Source: Cytophagales bacterium
GTDB taxonomy: Bacteria; Bacteroidota; Bacteroidia; Cytophagales; Cyclobacteriaceae
Assembly (NCBI GenBank): GCA_025359125.1
Contig: JANYHI010000087.1
Span: 1 to 44,664, forward strand
Length of the DNA stretch: 44,664 bases
Direction: 5' to 3'
The notes beneath the pieces are model-generated. The model saw nothing but the letters and a program-made list of their open reading frames with translations. It searched no databases and was not told the DNA's origin. The translations under genes were made by a program, and so were the position numbers. Positions 26,425-35,102 of the stretch are shown here, piece after piece. Within the stretch, counting starts at the first letter, position 1. Every line of letters begins with the position of its first letter.

Positions 26425-28680
26425 CTAATTCTCGTGTATCTTTAACTTAGCAAAACTAAGCAATAAGGTCTTCTCTCCAAAATCAGTAAAATTGATCTTG
26501 GCTTTGCGTTCGGGGCCTACTTCTTCTAACTTAATTACCGTACCAAACCCAAATTTGGGATGTTCTACTTTCATTCCTTCTAATAAACCTTTTGTGTCGC
26601 TTGGGGTAAAGTCTATTGCGGGTTTATAGGCGGTGGTTTTTTGTATAGGAGCCGAGCTAATAGTCTTCTTCATCCCGCTAATCAAACTCTTAGCATAGTT
26701 TGGATTAGGCGTAGAATCTACACCTCCTAATTTGCTACTTACCTTAATGTAGCACTTGTCAACATCATCCAAGAAACGACTGGGTTCACAATTCTTCAAG
26801 CGACCAAAGCGATAGCGGGTAAGTGCATACGAGAGAAATAGTTTTTTCTCTGCGCGTGTTATTGCTACATAAAACAATCTACGCTCTTCTTCCAATTCTG
26901 CCCGGCTGCTTAGCATCATTTGCGAAGGGAAAAGATCTTCTTCCAATCCAACGATGTAAACATTTTTGAACTCAAGCCCTTTGGCCATGTGAATGGTCAT
27001 TAAAGTAACTTTATCAGGATCGTTATCTTTATTTTCATCCTGCCCCGTTACCAAAGAAACTTCTTGTAAGAAAGCTCCTAAACTTTTGTCTTCCTTTTCA
27101 GGATCTTCTACATATTCTTTAATTGCATTGAGCAACTCTTGTACGTTCTCGTATCGGCTTAAGCCTTCTACCGTTTTGTCTTCGTATAATTCTTTTAGTA
27201 AGCCCGATGACTTAGCAATTTCAGCAGCTGCTTCGTAGGCATCTTTATTCTGAATCTCAATACCGAATCTCTTGATCTTGGTAACAAAATCATCGATTGG
27301 TGCAGAAGTGCGACCACCTAAAAAAGAATTTGCGTTTTGCACCACTTCCCAAATAGAAATGGCGTGGTCGTTGGCCGCTACAATTATCTTATCAATAGTG
27401 GTGTCACCAATTCCACGTTTGGGTAAATTAATAATTCTTCTGAAAGAGGCTTCGTCTTGCTGATTAAGCGAGAATCGTAAATACGCTAGTACATCTTTTA
27501 TTTCCTTCCGTTGATAAAAGGAAACGCCACCTACTACTTTGTACTTGATGTTCATTCGCCTAAGCGCTTCTTCTATGGCACGAGATTGACTGTTGGTGCG
27601 ATACAATATCGCAAAGTCGCTGAACTTGTATTGATGCTGCATCTTCTCTTCAAAGATGGAGGAAGCAACTAATTTACCCTCTTCATTATCAGAAACGGAT
27701 TTAATTAAATCAATAGGAGTGCCTTCGTCATTTGCAGTCCAAACATTTTTAGGAAGCTGGGCTTTGTTTTTGGCGATGACGGAGTTTGCAGCCCCAACAA
27801 TGGTTTTAGTGGAGCGGTAGTTTTGTTCGAGTTTAATAATGCGTAAGTCTGGATAATCTTTTTCAAAATTTAGAATATTGCTGATGTCTGCTCCGCGAAA
27901 GCCGTAGATGCTCTGTGCGTCATCACCCACCACGCAAACATTCTGACTCACTGCTGCAAGCTTTCTTACAATAAAATATTGGCAGAGGTTTGTGTCTTGA
28001 AACTCATCAACTAAAATATATTTAATTCTGTGTTGATATTTATTCAATACTTCTAAATGCTCCTTGAAAAGTTTGTCGGTATTAAACAATAAATCGTCAA
28101 AATCCATTGCGCCAGACTTAAAGCAGCGGAGTGCATACGCTTTATAAATGTTTCCGATTTCCGGTTTCATATTAGAAGCGTCATCGGCCATAATCAGCGG
28201 ATGGGCTAAATAATCTTGCCAAGATAAAAGTCTGTTTTTAGCTGAAGATATTCGGTTGTAAACGGTGTTAACTTTATAAAGAGTTTCATCCAATCCCATC
28301 TCTTTCACGATCGATCTAATCAATGATTTAGAATCGTCCGTATCGTAAATGGTGAAGTTATTGGGGTAACCAAGGTGGTGTGCTTCGGCTCTTAAAATTC
28401 TAGAGAATACAGAGTGGAATGTACCCATCCATAGATTGCGGGCATCGCTACCCACTACTTTCTCAATACGCCCACGCATTTCCTTCGCAGCCTTATTGGT
28501 GAAGGTAAGTGCCATAATACTAAACGGATCAACCTGATGCGCTTGTATGAGGTTTGCGATGCGATAAGTGAGAACCCTTGTTTTCCCCGATCCGGCACCC
28601 GCAATCAGCATGCAAGGACCATCGGTATTAAGAACCGCCTCGAGTTGTGGCTCGTTCAGCGTTTGTAAGTAGCTATCCAT
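26425..28680 (-). CDS. pcrA: UvrD/PcrA-type superfamily 1 DNA helicase
   Basis: The 751-residue protein has the SF1A helicase motifs in order: Walker A AGAGSGKT (27-34), TFTNKAAKEM, DEFQDTN, GDDAQSIYGFRGAD, LEQNYRST, TIHMAKGLEF and YVAITRAEK. The C-terminal KVEHPKFGFGTVIKLEEVG region is the Tudor-like domain that binds RNA polymerase in PcrA/UvrD. It is a 3'-5' helicase for nucleotide excision repair, replication restart and backing RNA polymerase off lesions. PcrA and UvrD cannot be told apart reliably here. It is the first gene of the unit with DUF4290 and murA. Confidence 0.95.
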   Translation of the reverse strand: MDSYLQTLNEPQLEAVLNTDGPCMLIAGAGSGKTRVLTYRIANLIQAHQVDPFSIMALTFTNKAAKEMRGRIEKVVGSDARNLWMGTFHSVFSRILRAEAHHLGYPNNFTIYDTDDSKSLIRSIVKEMGLDETLYKVNTVYNRISSAKNRLLSWQDYLAHPLIMADDASNMKPEIGNIYKAYALRCFKSGAMDFDDLLFNTDKLFKEHLEVLNKYQHRIKYILVDEFQDTNLCQYFIVRKLAAVSQNVCVVGDDAQSIYGFRGADISNILNFEKDYPDLRIIKLEQNYRSTKTIVGAANSVIAKNKAQLPKNVWTANDEGTPIDLIKSVSDNEEGKLVASSIFEEKMQHQYKFSDFAILYRTNSQSRAIEEALRRMNIKYKVVGGVSFYQRKEIKDVLAYLRFSLNQQDEASFRRIINLPKRGIGDTTIDKIIVAANDHAISIWEVVQNANSFLGGRTSAPIDDFVTKIKRFGIEIQNKDAYEAAAEIAKSSGLLKELYEDKTVEGLSRYENVQELLNAIKEYVEDPEKEDKSLGAFLQEVSLVTGQDENKDNDPDKVTLMTIHMAKGLEFKNVYIVGLEEDLFPSQMMLSSRAELEEERRLFYVAITRAEKKLFLSYALTRYRFGRLKNCEPSRFLDDVDKCYIKVSSKLGGVDSTPNPNYAKSLISGMKKTISSAPIQKTTAYKPAIDFTPSDTKGLLEGMKVEHPKFGFGTVIKLEEVGPERKAKINFTDFGEKTLLLSFAKLKIHEN

Positions 28681-28748
28681 AAAATATCCTGCAAGTTAAT
28701 ATGCGATGGCGCGTTTGAACAGAAAATTGGGTTTAATTTTAAGCGAAG

Positions 28749-29294
28749 ATGAAACCGGATTTTTTAACCACTGATAAGAAAGAGTCTTTTTCTAGTTGGA
28801 AGTTTAGAACGCTGATGAACTGGTACCCGATGTACTTTGGAACGGGCGGTAAAATTCTTTTCTGGGCTAGTGATTCTAGTGAACTACACTTGCGACTTCG
28901 TTTAAATATTTGGACGTATAATTTTGTGGGTACAATTTTCGGAGGCAGCCTATTTTCGGCAGCAGATCCTTTTTATATGTTGATGCTTTATAAAGCGTTG
29001 GGTTCTAAGTACGTGGTGTGGGATCGTTCCGCCAGTATTCGCTTTAGAAAGCCGGGACGATCTACGCTTTATGCTAAGTATCTGATTACAGAAGATGACT
29101 TCAGTCAAATCAAAAAATCAGTAGAAGAAAAAGGGGATACCACGCATAACTTTACAATTCTTTGGATGGATAAAGACCAAGTCGTTTATGCTGAAATTGA
29201 AAGACAGTGTTACATTGCAGAAAAGAATTTTTATCAACAAAAGAAAGGCGATACGCAAAGCGCCAAATTAGAATTTAAACTAGGAAGGAAATGA
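28749..29294 (+). CDS. DUF4442 hotdog-fold protein, thioesterase-like
   Basis: The 181-residue protein matches DUF4442, a hotdog-fold family. It shows [17 protein letters not shown] at the start, [21 protein letters not shown] in the middle, where hotdog enzymes keep their central helix, and then a beta-rich end. The family is thought to act on acyl-thioesters, but no catalytic residue is established and the substrate is unknown. It overlaps the DUF3109 gene by 4 nt. It is divergent from pcrA across 68 nt, in which I see no clear promoter element. Confidence 0.85.
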   Translation: MKPDFLTTDKKESFSSWKFRTLMNWYPMYFGTGGKILFWASDSSELHLRLRLNIWTYNFVGTIFGGSLFSAADPFYMLMLYKALGSKYVVWDRSASIRFRKPGRSTLYAKYLITEDDFSQIKKSVEEKGDTTHNFTILWMDKDQVVYAEIERQCYIAEKNFYQQKKGDTQSAKLEFKLGRK

Positions 29295-29866
29295 TTAAAG
29301 TAGGAGAGGTGTTGGTTTCGGATGACATTAAAGAGGTAGAATTTGTTTGTCACATCGAAAAGTGCAAGGGTGCTTGCTGTGTAGAGGGTGATTTGGGTGC
29401 GCCACTAGAAGAGGATGAACTTCAAGTAATGAAAGATATTCAAGAAAAAGTAAAACCATACTTAACACCCGAAGGATTGAAATCTATTGAAGAACAAGGA
29501 CCTTATATATTGGATGAAGATGGTGATTATTCTACGCCCACTATTGAGGGAAGAGAATGTGCTTATGCTCATTATAATGAGGTAGGAGTTTTAAAGTGTG
29601 GCATTGAGCAAGCTTATTTAGATGGTAAGATTACTTATAGAAAACCTATCTCTTGCCATTTGTATCCGATACGAATTACTAAAAATAAGAAAGGGTTTGA
29701 GGCTGTAAATTACCACAAGTGGAGTATTTGCTCGGTTGCTTGTTCCTATGGCAAATCATTGCAGGTTCCGCTCTATAAATTTTTGAAAGATCCGTTGATC
29801 CGGAAATATGGAGAAGGGTGGTATGATGAATTGGTACAAAAAATTGAAGTTAGTCCTCTTTCATAA
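29291..29866 (+). CDS. DUF3109 cysteine-rich protein
   Basis: The 191-residue protein matches DUF3109, which resembles YkgJ-type zinc/iron cluster proteins. It carries nine cysteines: Cys20, 25, 29 and 30 ([11 protein letters not shown]), 90, 103, 122, 147 and 151. The first group and the late CSVAC are probably metal ligands. No signal peptide is present, so it is cytosolic. It is translationally coupled to the DUF4442 gene. Its stop codon lies inside the outer arm of a large palindrome. The function is unknown. Confidence 0.87.
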   Translation: MIKVGEVLVSDDIKEVEFVCHIEKCKGACCVEGDLGAPLEEDELQVMKDIQEKVKPYLTPEGLKSIEEQGPYILDEDGDYSTPTIEGRECAYAHYNEVGVLKCGIEQAYLDGKITYRKPISCHLYPIRITKNKKGFEAVNYHKWSICSVACSYGKSLQVPLYKFLKDPLIRKYGEGWYDELVQKIEVSPLS

Positions 29867-29939
29867 ATCGCCAACTCCTCTCTTCTGGAGAGGAGTTGAA
29901 GGTGAGCTATAGAAGAAAAAAGATTTATGAAAGAGGTCT
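29852..29939. repeat. Nested palindromic element
   Basis: A perfect 15-bp inverted repeat, CCTCTTTCATAAATC (29855-29869) and GATTTATGAAAGAGG (29922-29936), extends to 18 bp with one mismatch. It encloses a perfect 11-bp hairpin, CAACTCCTCTC (29872-29882) and GAGAGGAGTTG (29888-29898). The hairpin followed by AAGGTGAG resembles dispersed palindromic repeats seen in many genomes. The left outer arm contains the DUF3109 stop codon. It may be a small mobile palindrome, a terminator or an RNA-processing site; there is no long T tract. Confidence 0.75.
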
Positions 29940-30008
29940 GTTGAATAACTTCCATTACTTTCTATTTAGTATGTTTCATTAGAAAGTTTGCATATTAAAC
30001 TGCACGCC

Positions 30009-31319
30009 ATGTTTATGTTTATTGATATGAACAGTTTCTTTGCCAGTTGCGAGCAACAAGTAAACTATTGGCTTCGCGGCAGGCCTGTGGGTGTATGTGT
30101 ATACACGGGTAAGTTTGGTTGTGTAATCGCCCCTTCCATAGAGGCAAAAAAGAAAGGAGTAAAAACGGGCATGAGACTCAACGAAGCCATGCAACTTTGC
30201 CCAGATTTAGTGCCGCTAGAAACTCATCCCAATCGCTACAGAGAATTTCACATCAAAATCATAGCTGTTATTAGGCAATATTGCGAAGATGTTATCCCCA
30301 AAAGTATAGACGAAGCGGCCATTGATCTCTCGAGTTATAAATTGATTTATAAAAACAGAGCCGACTATGAAAAGCTCGCCAATAAAATCAAAAAAGATAT
30401 TCGCGAAAAAGTAGGCGACTGGATGAAGTGCTCTATCGGTATTGCACCCAACGCATTTTTGGCCAAGTTAGGTTCAGATATAAAGAAACCTGATGGGCTG
30501 GTAGTGATTACACCTGAAAATATTGATGACATTTTGGCCACCTTAAAGCTCACCGACTTACCAGGCATAGGTCGTGGCATGGAAGAGCGTTTAACGAAAG
30601 CCGGAATTCATACGCCTCTTCAACTGCGGCATACCAAGCCTGACTATCTTCGGATTGCTTGCAAAAGTATTGTAGGATACTATTGGTACCAGCGGCTTAA
30701 TTTTGAAGATGTTGAAATTGATACTACTTACAAAGGATATAAAAGCATGCAGGCCATGCGACAAATTTCTGCCGACAAACGAAAATCAATTGATAATCTA
30801 AACGACTTGTTGATTTCTCTTTGCATGACTCTTGAAAAGCGAATGGTACGGAGCGAGATTTTTTGTAGAGAGATCAACTTTTTTTGCTCGTATGATGAAG
30901 CTTCTTGGAAGGACCACATTACCACGCAAAAGCCTGTGCAAGATGGCATGGAGATATTGCAGATGATAAAGCACAGGATGAAAAACTTTGAGCAGAAAAA
31001 CCAGTGCGAACCTATCATCAACACAGGCTTAAAATCGATGTGTGTGTACATCAGCAATTTTGTGGCTGATGATGCTTTGCAGTATCACTTGTTTGAAGAC
31101 AACGTGCGCAAAGATCAATTGCGCAAAGTGATTTACGATGTAAAAAATAAATTTGGCCTTGATAAGATTATAAAGGCTGCCGAACTAGGTGGTAACCATG
31201 TACTGCGCGATGCGATTGGTTTTGGATCAGTAAAAGATTTGCACAGCGATATTTCGGTGGCCGAGCAAATGGAAATGCTTGGCATGAATATGAGCGAATT
31301 AGATTTAAAGAATTTTTGA
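30009..31319 (+). CDS. Y-family DNA polymerase (DinB/UmuC-like)
   Basis: The 436-residue protein has the Y-family catalytic acids Asp6 (FIDMNSFFASCE) and Asp101-Glu102 (SIDEAAIDLS). The helix-hairpin-helix LPGIGRGMEERL lies near residue 188, with a little-finger domain beyond. It should copy damaged DNA past lesions. It is longer than DinB and lacks an obvious C-terminal clamp-binding signature I could name, and no UmuD partner is next to it. I chose ATG 30009 over TTG 29988, because the catalytic Asp normally lies within ten residues of the start. It ends at a bidirectional terminator facing rplI. Confidence 0.9.
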   Translation: MFMFIDMNSFFASCEQQVNYWLRGRPVGVCVYTGKFGCVIAPSIEAKKKGVKTGMRLNEAMQLCPDLVPLETHPNRYREFHIKIIAVIRQYCEDVIPKSIDEAAIDLSSYKLIYKNRADYEKLANKIKKDIREKVGDWMKCSIGIAPNAFLAKLGSDIKKPDGLVVITPENIDDILATLKLTDLPGIGRGMEERLTKAGIHTPLQLRHTKPDYLRIACKSIVGYYWYQRLNFEDVEIDTTYKGYKSMQAMRQISADKRKSIDNLNDLLISLCMTLEKRMVRSEIFCREINFFCSYDEASWKDHITTQKPVQDGMEILQMIKHRMKNFEQKNQCEPIINTGLKSMCVYISNFVADDALQYHLFEDNVRKDQLRKVIYDVKNKFGLDKIIKAAELGGNHVLRDAIGFGSVKDLHSDISVAEQMEMLGMNMSELDLKNF

Positions 31320-31330
31320 TTGCAAATAAA

Positions 31331-31358
31331 AAAACCCTGACTGTACTGTCAGGGTTTT
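31331..31358. terminator. Bidirectional terminator between polymerase and rplI
   Basis: A perfect 11-bp stem, AAAACCCTGAC (31331-31341) and GTCAGGGTTTT (31348-31358), has a 6-nt loop. A tracts on the left and T tracts on the right let it serve both the polymerase gene and the convergent rpsF-rpsR-rplI unit. Confidence 0.9.
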
Positions 31359-31382
31359 CATTCTATCTGAAGGAGTAGTAGA

Positions 31383-31826
31383 TTAATCGGCTACCACATT
31401 CACAGTAATATCTAGCTTCACTTCTTTATGTAAATCTAAATGAGCTTTGTAAGTACCTAATTGTTTTGGTTGTTCTTTGAAGCTGATTTTCTTACGATCT
31501 ACATCAAAGCCTTTTACTTTCAACGCATCTGAAACCTGAACAGCAGTGACGGCTCCGAATATTTTTCCGCTTTCGCCAGCCTTTGTTCCAATTTCAATTG
31601 TCAGCTCACCAATCTTAGCTGCCAACGCTTCTGCATCTTGCTTTATTTTAGCCGCCTTGTGTGCAGCTTGGCGGATGTTTTCTGCCACCATTCTTTTGTT
31701 AGAATCGTTGGCGATTAAAGCAACTCCATTGGGTATCAGGTAATTTCTGCCATAACCTGGCTTTACTTTTACTGTATCATTTTTGTAACCGAGTCCTGTT
31801 ACGTCTTGTTTTAATATTATTTCCAT
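31383..31826 (-). CDS. rplI: 50S ribosomal protein L9
   Basis: The 147-residue protein starts MEIILKQDVTGLGYKNDTV and has the L9 signature VKPGYGRNYLIPNGVALIA. The long central helix (about 45-75) connects to the C-terminal domain, where LGTYKAHLDLHKEVKLDITV is typical. L9 binds 23S rRNA domain V and extends from the ribosome surface. It is the last gene of rpsF-rpsR-rplI, 18 nt after rpsR, and ends at a terminator. No Shine-Dalgarno sequence precedes it. Confidence 0.98.
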   Translation of the reverse strand: MEIILKQDVTGLGYKNDTVKVKPGYGRNYLIPNGVALIANDSNKRMVAENIRQAAHKAAKIKQDAEALAAKIGELTIEIGTKAGESGKIFGAVTAVQVSDALKVKGFDVDRKKISFKEQPKQLGTYKAHLDLHKEVKLDITVNVVAD

Positions 31827-31844
31827 AGTTGTGCAGGGTTTAGA

Positions 31845-32096
31845 TTATTTCATCTGGTCAGCTAGGTATGGAAGAATAGCTACGTGACGTGCACGCTTTA
31901 CAGCTTGAGAAATTTTGTTCTGATACTTCCAGCTGTTTCCTGTTAATCTGCGCGGAAGTATTTTTCCTTGCTCGTTGATAAACTTCAATAAAAAGTCAGG
32001 ATCCTTATAGTCAATGTATTTAATTCCGTTTTTCTTAAAGCGGCAATACTTTGGTTTTACTTCCGCACGCTTTACGGATTCGTTCATTAGTGTCAT
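31845..32096 (-). CDS. rpsR: 30S ribosomal protein S18
   Basis: The 83-residue protein contains [20 protein letters not shown] and [31 protein letters not shown], the core of S18. It pairs with S6 on the platform of the small subunit. In Flavobacterium these proteins help hide the anti-Shine-Dalgarno tail of 16S rRNA. The gene sits 3 nt after the rpsF stop. The start is probably ATG 32096, although the in-frame ATG at codon 4 is also possible. Confidence 0.97.
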   Translation of the reverse strand: MTLMNESVKRAEVKPKYCRFKKNGIKYIDYKDPDFLLKFINEQGKILPRRLTGNSWKYQNKISQAVKRARHVAILPYLADQMK

Positions 32097-32099
32097 AAC

Positions 32100-32471
32100 T
32101 TAGGCTGCCTCTTTGCGTGGGGCTTGTTTTTTGGTTCTATTGAATTCTCCTTTCTTTCTGCGCTCGTTGTAAATAACAGCGTGCTTGTTCAATGCGATCG
32201 TTAAAAAACGCATTACCGATTCATCTCTTCTATACTCTGTCTCCAAAGTGTTGATGAGTGTGTTATCCGCTGTCGCGAATTCGATGAGGTTGTAGAAACC
32301 GGTAGACTTATTTTGGATGGGATAAGCCATCTTCTTTAGTCCCCATTTTTCTGTGTTGACGATTGTGGCTTTTGCCTTAGTCAACAACTTCACGAATTTC
32401 TCGACAGTATCCTTTGCCTGGTCTTCAGACAAAACGGGATTTAAAATGAATACCGTCTCGTAATTTTTCAT
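32100..32471 (-). CDS. rpsF: 30S ribosomal protein S6
   Basis: The protein begins MKNYETVFILNPVLSEDQAKD, the standard S6 opening. That fixes the start at ATG 32471 (123 residues), even though the frame is open for 20 codons further upstream. It contains EKWGLKKMAYPIQNKSTGFYNLIEF and MRFLTIALNKHAV, as expected. A basic Lys/Arg tail follows, usual for the family. S6 forms a heterodimer with S18 on the 30S platform. It is the first gene of the ribosomal unit and has a good promoter just upstream. Confidence 0.97.
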   Translation of the reverse strand: MKNYETVFILNPVLSEDQAKDTVEKFVKLLTKAKATIVNTEKWGLKKMAYPIQNKSTGFYNLIEFATADNTLINTLETEYRRDESVMRFLTIALNKHAVIYNERRKKGEFNRTKKQAPRKEAA

Positions 32472-32500
32472 GGGTTTAACAATTGTTTTAAAATGAGGCG

Positions 32501-32531
32501 CAAAGGTAAGTAAAGGTTTGGAAACTGGCAA
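32501..32531 (-). promoter_or_regulatory. Promoter of rpsF-rpsR-rplI
   Basis: On the minus strand TTG (32529-32531), a 20-bp spacer and TACCTTTG (32501-32508) match the Bacteroidota -33/-7 consensus. GCGCC follows directly. The start codon lies 29 nt downstream. This also shows that the upstream in-frame start would fall before transcription begins. Confidence 0.75.
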
Positions 32532-32572
32532 GAGGGGTGGGTCTGTGAAATACTAACGATTAACTAATTAAA

Positions 32573-33319
32573 TCACTCATTCAAGCTCCAATCGTAGTCA
32601 ATATGAGAAATTTTAGTCTCTGGCTTGATTTGAATGTCAGAATAGGTGTTTACAAAGCTATTAACCGAGGCTCCATTATTATTAAAGTCCATGCCGTACC
32701 ATTTAAAAATCATACTTAATTGAGCTTTGTTAGCTGATATTTTATTCCTGAATGGGTCTGCAAGAAATGCCTTTGCCTGTTTTCGTAATTGTTCATCCAT
32801 TCTTTTGGCATCATACGCTTCATTCAATAAAATAGGGCATGACTTACTAGCGCAGACTAGAGCCATGTGAACTCGTGGGTCATCAAACTTCTTTCTAAGA
32901 TTTCCGTGCTCAATATTATCGAGGCTCATTTTGTTTTTACCGATGTAAAAAAATTTCATTGCCCAAGGTGTATTCACAAATGGAATTTGAATACTACTGC
33001 CGATGTCTTTAATGCTTTTTATTGGGTAGTAGTTGGTAATGAGTTTTATAGTCAATGCATTATACGCATTGATCCAGTAAACCATTAATTCATTTTTGCT
33101 CCAAGCTTTTTCATTTGGTGGATTTTTGCTGATAAACTTTAAGTAGTTGTTGAGTTCAGCAGAGTCTTTTATAAAACCTTTGTAGTTTACTTTCCCTTCG
33201 GCAGATACATACTTCTTTAGCAGACGATCATAAATTTCGTGAGACGGTGCTTTAGATTGGGCACTCAGGTAAGTAATGCTTATTAAAGCTGTTAGAAAGT
33301 AACAGATATATTTTTTCAT
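32573..33319 (-). CDS. DUF547 family secreted protein
   Basis: The 248-residue protein has a signal peptide (MKKYICYFLTALISITYLSAQ) and the DUF547 core: MVYWINAYNALTIKLI, YPIKSIKDIG and RVHMALVCASKSCPIL. Some DUF547 proteins are cysteine-peptidase-like, and a Cys pair (ALVCASKSC) is present here, but no activity is established. It should be periplasmic or outer-membrane associated. It lies 18 nt after the membrane coiled-coil gene and is probably co-transcribed with it. Confidence 0.87.
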   Translation of the reverse strand: MKKYICYFLTALISITYLSAQSKAPSHEIYDRLLKKYVSAEGKVNYKGFIKDSAELNNYLKFISKNPPNEKAWSKNELMVYWINAYNALTIKLITNYYPIKSIKDIGSSIQIPFVNTPWAMKFFYIGKNKMSLDNIEHGNLRKKFDDPRVHMALVCASKSCPILLNEAYDAKRMDEQLRKQAKAFLADPFRNKISANKAQLSMIFKWYGMDFNNNGASVNSFVNTYSDIQIKPETKISHIDYDWSLNE

Positions 33320-33337
33320 ACTCCGAGGTGTAAAATG

Positions 33338-34252
33338 TTACTTAACAGAAAACTGCGTTTGCCCTATTTTATAAGTATCAGTAAAAATTTCAACCGTATA
33401 GGTTCCTTCAGCATATTCAGTTCCTTTTTCGTAGTAAAATATTAATTTCTGCTTTGTGTTATCAAACAATATTTCTTGTGCTGCCGTGTAGAATTCCTCC
33501 TTATTACTTATCATAAAAGTGCCTGAACCTCTTGCTACATCAAAAATAACCTGAGCATTTTCGTCTATTATTCTGATAATTATTTTCTTCCCTTCAATGG
33601 GCGCAACTTTATTATCTGCCAGATTAAACTCTACTTTAATTTTTTGAATTTGTCTGTTTCTGAAGGGGGATTCTCTTTCTTTTCCTTTAGAGTTTACCGC
33701 TTTAACAGAAATATTTTCTGCTTTTAATTGAGAGGCAATAGCTACTTTTTCTGCCAGCTCTTCTTTGTTTTTAGCTAATACATTGATGGAGTCGCTTAAT
33801 TTATTTTGCTTCGTTTTCAGGTTCTTGTTTTCGCTAAATAATTCTTTATTTACAGATTTTAGTTTTTCAATTTCTTCGTCTTTTAACTTTAATAATTGCT
33901 CGTAGCCATCGAGCCTGTCTTTCAATTCTTTCATTGCCTTAGCGCTGCGCTGTGTACTTCTTCTTAATTCTTTTTCTACTTCGGCTTTGGCTTTTTCCAA
34001 ATCGGCAATGTTGCCGCCTAATTTTTGAATGTCGGCAATCTTTTGATCGAGTTCGTTTTTAACGTCATTCAGGCGTTGCATAGTACCGGCTAAATCTTCT
34101 TCAGTAGAAACCAGTTGTTGTTTCACTTGCACTTTTTCTTTATAATCTAAATATATCTTCACGCTTTGGATGACAATAACCACGAGCAGAAGTGAAATGA
34201 TAACTGCCGACTTATTTGATTTTTTAGGCTCTGTTGGCGTGGATTTTTCCAT
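33338..34252 (-). CDS. Membrane-anchored coiled-coil protein of unknown function
   Basis: I do not recognise a named family. The 304-residue protein has a short Lys/Ser-rich cytosolic N-terminus, one membrane helix (about 17-36, AVIISLLLVVIVIQSVKIYL) and a long periplasmic coiled coil (about 40-185, rich in Glu/Lys heptads). It closes with a beta-rich domain (about 205-304, KIIIRIIDENAQVIFDVA...YTVEIFTDTYKIGQTQF). The layout suggests an envelope spacer or scaffold. The DUF547 gene follows closely. Confidence 0.75.
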   Translation of the reverse strand: MEKSTPTEPKKSNKSAVIISLLLVVIVIQSVKIYLDYKEKVQVKQQLVSTEEDLAGTMQRLNDVKNELDQKIADIQKLGGNIADLEKAKAEVEKELRRSTQRSAKAMKELKDRLDGYEQLLKLKDEEIEKLKSVNKELFSENKNLKTKQNKLSDSINVLAKNKEELAEKVAIASQLKAENISVKAVNSKGKERESPFRNRQIQKIKVEFNLADNKVAPIEGKKIIIRIIDENAQVIFDVARGSGTFMISNKEEFYTAAQEILFDNTKQKLIFYYEKGTEYAEGTYTVEIFTDTYKIGQTQFSVK

Positions 34253-34300
34253 AGTAAAATGATAACTAATAAAAAGTAAAAATAGGTTTAAAAAAAGTAA

Positions 34301-35080
34301 TTACAGTGTCCAGATAAAATGCTGCTTATTTAGCGATAGATCAAAGAATAAAATACCACAACGAAAAAAGTCAATGCTTCCATATATCAGTTCATGATTC
34401 TTTAGTTCTTGCCAGGCTTTGGCCATCTCAGCAGATCGATAAATATCATCGATGATGATAACTCCCTTATCGGCCATTCGTTTGGCAAGCCAATCAAAAT
34501 AATTTACCGTTGGTTGATATCGGTGATTGGCATCTATCAGTGCCAAGTCTATTTTTTGTGGAGTCTGTAAAAACTCAGGAAGTGTTTCGTTAATATTTCC
34601 TTCAATGAGTCTGATGTTTTTTTTGTTAAAGAATTCAAAGTTGGTTTGTGCAATACCGGCAATGGTTTTATCTCCTTCAAAAGTGGTGACTAATGCATTC
34701 TCTTTTTTCGCTAAATAAAGAGTTGTAATACCCATGGAGGTGCCGAGTTCCAAAATTTTTTTTGAGTCGAGATACAGAATGATCCTTGCAAAGAATTTTG
34801 CAAACTTTTGATCATTTATACTGGTAGCGGCAATCTGAGAAATTTTTCTTTTATCGCTATTGAAATAAGTGGAGGGTGCTCCTAAATCTACTACTCTAAT
34901 TTCTGATGAATTTGAAAGTAATTTTTTTCGGGTTTCTTCAATTTCCGAGTAGTCAGTTGAATGCTCATTAGGCTTAACCACTTTCGTATAAAAATCGAAG
35001 AAGAAAGGAGAATGAACAGAGTGCTCATCGACTGTGGTAAGCCAATGCCGTAAGAAGGATTTGATTTGAAAATAATTCAA
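34301..35080 (-). CDS. Class I SAM-dependent methyltransferase (O-methyltransferase-like)
   Basis: The 259-residue protein has the SAM-binding motif ILELGTSMGITTLYLA, an acidic residue after the second strand (TTFEGD), and IDLALIDANHRYQPTVNYFDW followed by GVIIIDDI. These are typical of the Methyltransf_24 and O-methyltransferase families. The N-terminal HSVHSPFFFDFYTKVV segment marks a Bacteroidota subgroup whose substrate is unknown. It lies 22 nt after apaG on the same strand. Confidence 0.87.
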   Translation of the reverse strand: MNYFQIKSFLRHWLTTVDEHSVHSPFFFDFYTKVVKPNEHSTDYSEIEETRKKLLSNSSEIRVVDLGAPSTYFNSDKRKISQIAATSINDQKFAKFFARIILYLDSKKILELGTSMGITTLYLAKKENALVTTFEGDKTIAGIAQTNFEFFNKKNIRLIEGNINETLPEFLQTPQKIDLALIDANHRYQPTVNYFDWLAKRMADKGVIIIDDIYRSAEMAKAWQELKNHELIYGSIDFFRCGILFFDLSLNKQHFIWTL

Positions 35081-35102
35081 CTCGAAATTTTTTGTCCGCG
35101 AA

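Noticed and set aside
32472-32531. Twenty-codon upstream extension of rpsF
   Set aside because: The extension overlaps the promoter, and S6 proteins begin at MKNYET.
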